64,000 bases of DNA from NCBI GenBank assembly GCA_030535455.1, contig JAUNJY010000004.1:1-64000 (forward strand), given 5' to 3'. Below the pieces are notes generated by a model. That model did not search any database. It was not told where the DNA came from and saw nothing but the letters and a program-made list of their open reading frames with translations. The position numbers and the translations under genes are program-made. Below, piece by piece: positions 62,221 through 64,000 of this stretch; the stretch's first letter is position 1, and each line of letters opens with the position of its first letter. Source of the stretch: a bacterium (GTDB taxonomy: Bacteria > Bacillota > Clostridia > Lachnospirales > Lachnospiraceae).

Positions 62221-62415
62221 CTATAATCTGCTACCGTTATCAACCCAGTCTTTTGCTTCTTCTACACAAGAAGTGGCTGGTATCTTAACTTGACTGTTCT
62301 CAATTTCTCTTGCTTCATCTGTCCAAGCAGCTGTTCGCTCATTATTGGTTGGTGTGGAAGAATGTAATCGTTTGTTATTTTTTCCTGATAATGCTGTCTG
62401 ATTAAAAAATTGCAT
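62221..62415 (-). CDS. DUF3787 family small protein upstream of PFOR
   Basis: 64 residues. The C-terminal half NERTAAWTDEAREIENSQVKIPATSCVEEAKDWVDNG matches the DUF3787 pattern (TAAWxD ... VPIPSxxxVExAKxWVD). No signal peptide or membrane helix. GAGGA lies 7 bases before the ATG. Immediately in front of nifJ and presumably co-transcribed. Function unknown; its linkage to PFOR suggests a role in the same conditions, but this is only position. Confidence 0.8.
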   Translation of the reverse strand: MQFFNQTALSGKNNKRLHSSTPTNNERTAAWTDEAREIENSQVKIPATSCVEEAKDWVDNGSRL

Positions 62416-62480
62416 TGGTCTTTCCTCGCTTTCTAATTTTTATAATTAAACTGCTAGAAATATAAAATTAACATACTTAG

Positions 62481-62498
62481 TTGTTTGCAATTCAACAG
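62481..62498. promoter_or_regulatory. Candidate Rex operator of the nifJ operon
   Basis: TTGTTTGCAATTCAACAG matches TTGTTAA-N4-TTAACAA at 10 of 14 positions. It lies just downstream of a minus-strand TATAAT (62502-62507) and 65 bases before the DUF3787 start, the place where a repressor would block transcription. Weak on its own. Confidence 0.35.
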
Positions 62499-62520
62499 GC
62501 TATTATACATAATTTAGGAA

Positions 62521-62571
62521 AAAAAAGAAGCTATCATCTACATAATAAAATTGTAGATAATAGCTTCTTTT
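62521..62571 (-). terminator. Terminator upstream of the DUF3787-nifJ operon
   Basis: 20-bp stem (62523-62542 with 62552-62571). The single mismatch becomes a G-U pair in minus-strand RNA, followed by TTCTTTTTTTTCC on that strand. It stops something transcribed from the right, beyond dapL's own terminator, or acts as an attenuator for nifJ. Confidence 0.75.
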
Positions 62572-63199
62572 CAGCACACCCTTTTTCTAAAACGCAATGC
62601 CTATTATGATATGTTTTTTGAATGATTAGCAAAGATTTATTTCCTATTGTAACAGAACTGAAATTATAATAATAAGCTGTCAAAATTCTTTCTATTCCCA
62701 GCTCCTTTTGAAACAGAAATTCTAAACTCCAAACAAAAACTCCATTCTCTAATGACTAACGTCATATTTGTGCGATGATTTTTTATACCCTTGTAATCCT
62801 TATAGAAAACACTTAAAGTATTCTAGCTGCTTTTTGTCACTCCGTCATCGTGACCTATGTTTATAAATGTGTGATTTCATTAAAGCATACTATTTACACC
62901 AAATTTATCAGTTTAAAATGACAAATTCAAGCTTTAATTTCACGTTTGTTGAATTCTTTGACTATTTCTGTGAAGTTACATAAGTATAAATACAAAAAAG
63001 TCTTTTATATTTACCTAATTATTCATTCTATATTTGTACATTTTTTAGCTTTACCTTTGTTTCCTCTGTGTTCTTAGGAAATCATGCATATGTTTTTGAA
63101 CAATTTTCTTCTTTTCTATGTCACTTTTCACGTTTCTGAATAATTACCTGAGAGAAAAGCCCCTGACTGATTGGTAAGTACAGCATAATTCCTATAAAT

Positions 63200-63272
63200 A
63201 AACAAAAACTCCTATGTCATAAATCAAAGTACAAGGTTACATGCCTTACTTCAATCTATAACGTAGGAGTCA
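63200..63272 (-). terminator. Probable terminator of dapL
   Basis: ACTCCTATGT (63208-63217) pairs with ACGTAGGAGT (63261-63270) around a 43-base loop that contains a smaller AAGG/CCTT stem. TTTTTGTTTATTT follows on the minus strand. It starts 7 bases after the dapL stop. Confidence 0.6.
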
Positions 63273-63277
63273 TTTAT

Positions 63278-64000
63278 TTAGAATAGTTCATCAAATCTCT
63301 TCATTGCTTCAATTGTATTTTCACGGTTACCAAATCCAGTTAAACGGAAATAGTTCTTTCCATTATTACCGAAACCAGCACCTGGAGTACCAACAACGTA
63401 AGCATTATTTAACAGATAATCAAAGAACGCCCAAGATTCCATCTCATTTGGACACTCAAACCAGATATATGGTGAGTTAATTCCGCCGAAATAACGAATT
63501 CCTTTCTTCGCTAAGCAGTCTGCAATAATTTTTGCATTTTCTTGGTAGTAACGAATATTCTCTTTACATTCCTTCATACCTTCTTCAGAGAATGCTGCTG
63601 CTGCACCTTCTTGAACAATGTAAGAAACGCCGTTGAATTTTGTAGTCTGTCTACGAGTCCACATAGCATTTAAGGACATCTCTGCTCCTGTACTTGCTGT
63701 AAACTTAAGATCCTTTGGCACAATTGTGTATCCACAGCGAGTTCCTGTAAATCCTGCTGTCTTAGAAAGAGAGCAGAACTCAATTGCACATTCCTTTGCA
63801 CCTTCAATGGCAAAGATACTACGTGGTAATGTAGGATCTGTAATAAAGCATTCATATGCAGAATCATAAAGGATTACTGCATCATTTGCTAATGCATACT
63901 CAACCCATACTTTTAGCTGCTCATGGTTATAAGCTGCTCCAGTTGGATTATTAGGAGAACACATATAGATTACATCTACATGTTGGTTAGGGTCTGGCAT
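63278..64000 (-). CDS. dapL: LL-diaminopimelate aminotransferase, 5' part beyond the window
   Basis: 241 codons (240 residues plus stop) of the C-terminal part; the frame is open to the window edge, so roughly the first 160 residues of an expected ~400 are outside. The in-frame Met at the edge is not a start. Class I/II PLP aminotransferase: IYMCSPNNPTGAAYNHEQL, YDSAYECFI, PLP-lysine site FCSLSKTAGFTGTRCGYTIVP, VSYIVQEGAAAAF, and GTPGAGFGNNGKNYFRLTGFGNRENT with the carboxylate-binding Arg. The GFTGTRCGYT run is typical of DapL, which converts tetrahydrodipicolinate directly to LL-diaminopimelate for lysine and peptidoglycan. Confidence 0.93.
   Translation of the reverse strand: MPDPNQHVDVIYMCSPNNPTGAAYNHEQLKVWVEYALANDAVILYDSAYECFITDPTLPRSIFAIEGAKECAIEFCSLSKTAGFTGTRCGYTIVPKDLKFTASTGAEMSLNAMWTRRQTTKFNGVSYIVQEGAAAAFSEEGMKECKENIRYYQENAKIIADCLAKKGIRYFGGINSPYIWFECPNEMESWAFFDYLLNNAYVVGTPGAGFGNNGKNYFRLTGFGNRENTIEAMKRFDELF

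Larger units (their letters stand above)
62416..63277. other. 862-base intergenic region between dapL and the nifJ operon
   Basis: No credible coding frame on either strand. It contains the dapL terminator (63200-63272), a second minus-strand terminator (62521-62571), a Rex-operator-like sequence (62481-62498) and a TATAAT (62502-62507, minus). The 62580-63190 stretch is AT-rich with no structure I can name. A small RNA or a long leader ending at 62521 is possible. Confidence 0.55.

Noticed and set aside
62600-62630. Possible minus-strand promoter (TTGCTA, 18 bases, CATAAT) before the 62521 terminator
   Set aside because: Weak hexamers and long spacer in AT-rich sequence; mentioned only as a possibility under the leader finding.

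Overview
The window looks like chromosomal DNA of a low-GC, anaerobic, plant-polysaccharide-degrading member of the Lachnospiraceae (Clostridium phytofermentans-like). The grounds are strong AGGAGG ribosome sites, a Re-type citrate synthase, pyruvate:ferredoxin oxidoreductase, a DapL-type lysine pathway, ABC importers of the YtcP/YteP type and a GH112 phosphorylase in a rhamnose context. I see no rRNA, tRNA, CRISPR array, transposase or phage gene. The left end of the window holds no visible gene; at the right edge dapL is cut.

Layout. 0.2-1.5 kb: ECF-type sigma factor with a membrane anti-sigma-like partner. 1.7-7.9 kb: a housekeeping run on the minus strand (rex, a coiled-coil protein, acpS, nnrDE, alr, an ndoA/mazF toxin gene without a neighbouring antitoxin, rlmH). 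8.3-10.2 kb: an ABC-F ATPase on the plus strand. 10.3-31.9 kb: a rhamnogalacturonan-I / L-rhamnose locus in two minus-strand operons with two AraC regulators. One operon holds an ABC importer without ATPase, GH105, a CE12-type esterase, GH112, DUF624, GH42, an aldo/keto reductase, a MATE transporter and rhaM. The other holds rhaB, rhaA, rhaD, a GH51 arabinofuranosidase and a small Cys-rich protein. 31.9-35.4 kb: Re-citrate synthase, NAD-type isocitrate dehydrogenase and a GntR/FCD regulator, with a palindromic operator lying in a near-consensus promoter.

35.8-46.1 kb: a tight five-gene minus-strand operon of PP2C phosphatase, membrane Ser/Thr kinase, a small membrane protein, a secreted LRR/Ig/FN3 protein and a 1,780-residue Ig-repeat fibre. 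This is the part of the window least explained by known systems. 46.2-50.7 kb: a DUF2812 membrane protein, a lipoprotein with an HExxH peptidase-like domain, and a TtcA-like protein that has lost every catalytic motif. 51-57.6 kb: carbamate kinase with unusual active-site residues, an SH3b/NlpC wall hydrolase, and a GNAT acetyltransferase followed by a two-gene ABC exporter. 57.6-64 kb: a D-2-hydroxyacid dehydrogenase, a DUF3787 protein plus nifJ (PFOR), an 860-base gap with two terminators, and the 3' part of dapL.

How the sugar locus fits together: oligosaccharides are taken up by the binding protein and two permeases, presumably powered by a shared MsmX-type ATPase. Inside the cell they are deacetylated (CE12) and trimmed of unsaturated galacturonate (GH105), galactose (GH42) and arabinose (GH51). 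Galactosyl-rhamnose is split by phosphorolysis (GH112). Rhamnose then runs through RhaM, RhaA, RhaB and RhaD to dihydroxyacetone phosphate and L-lactaldehyde, which the aldo/keto reductase may reduce. Functions are inferred from residues I can read and from gene context; no search was run.
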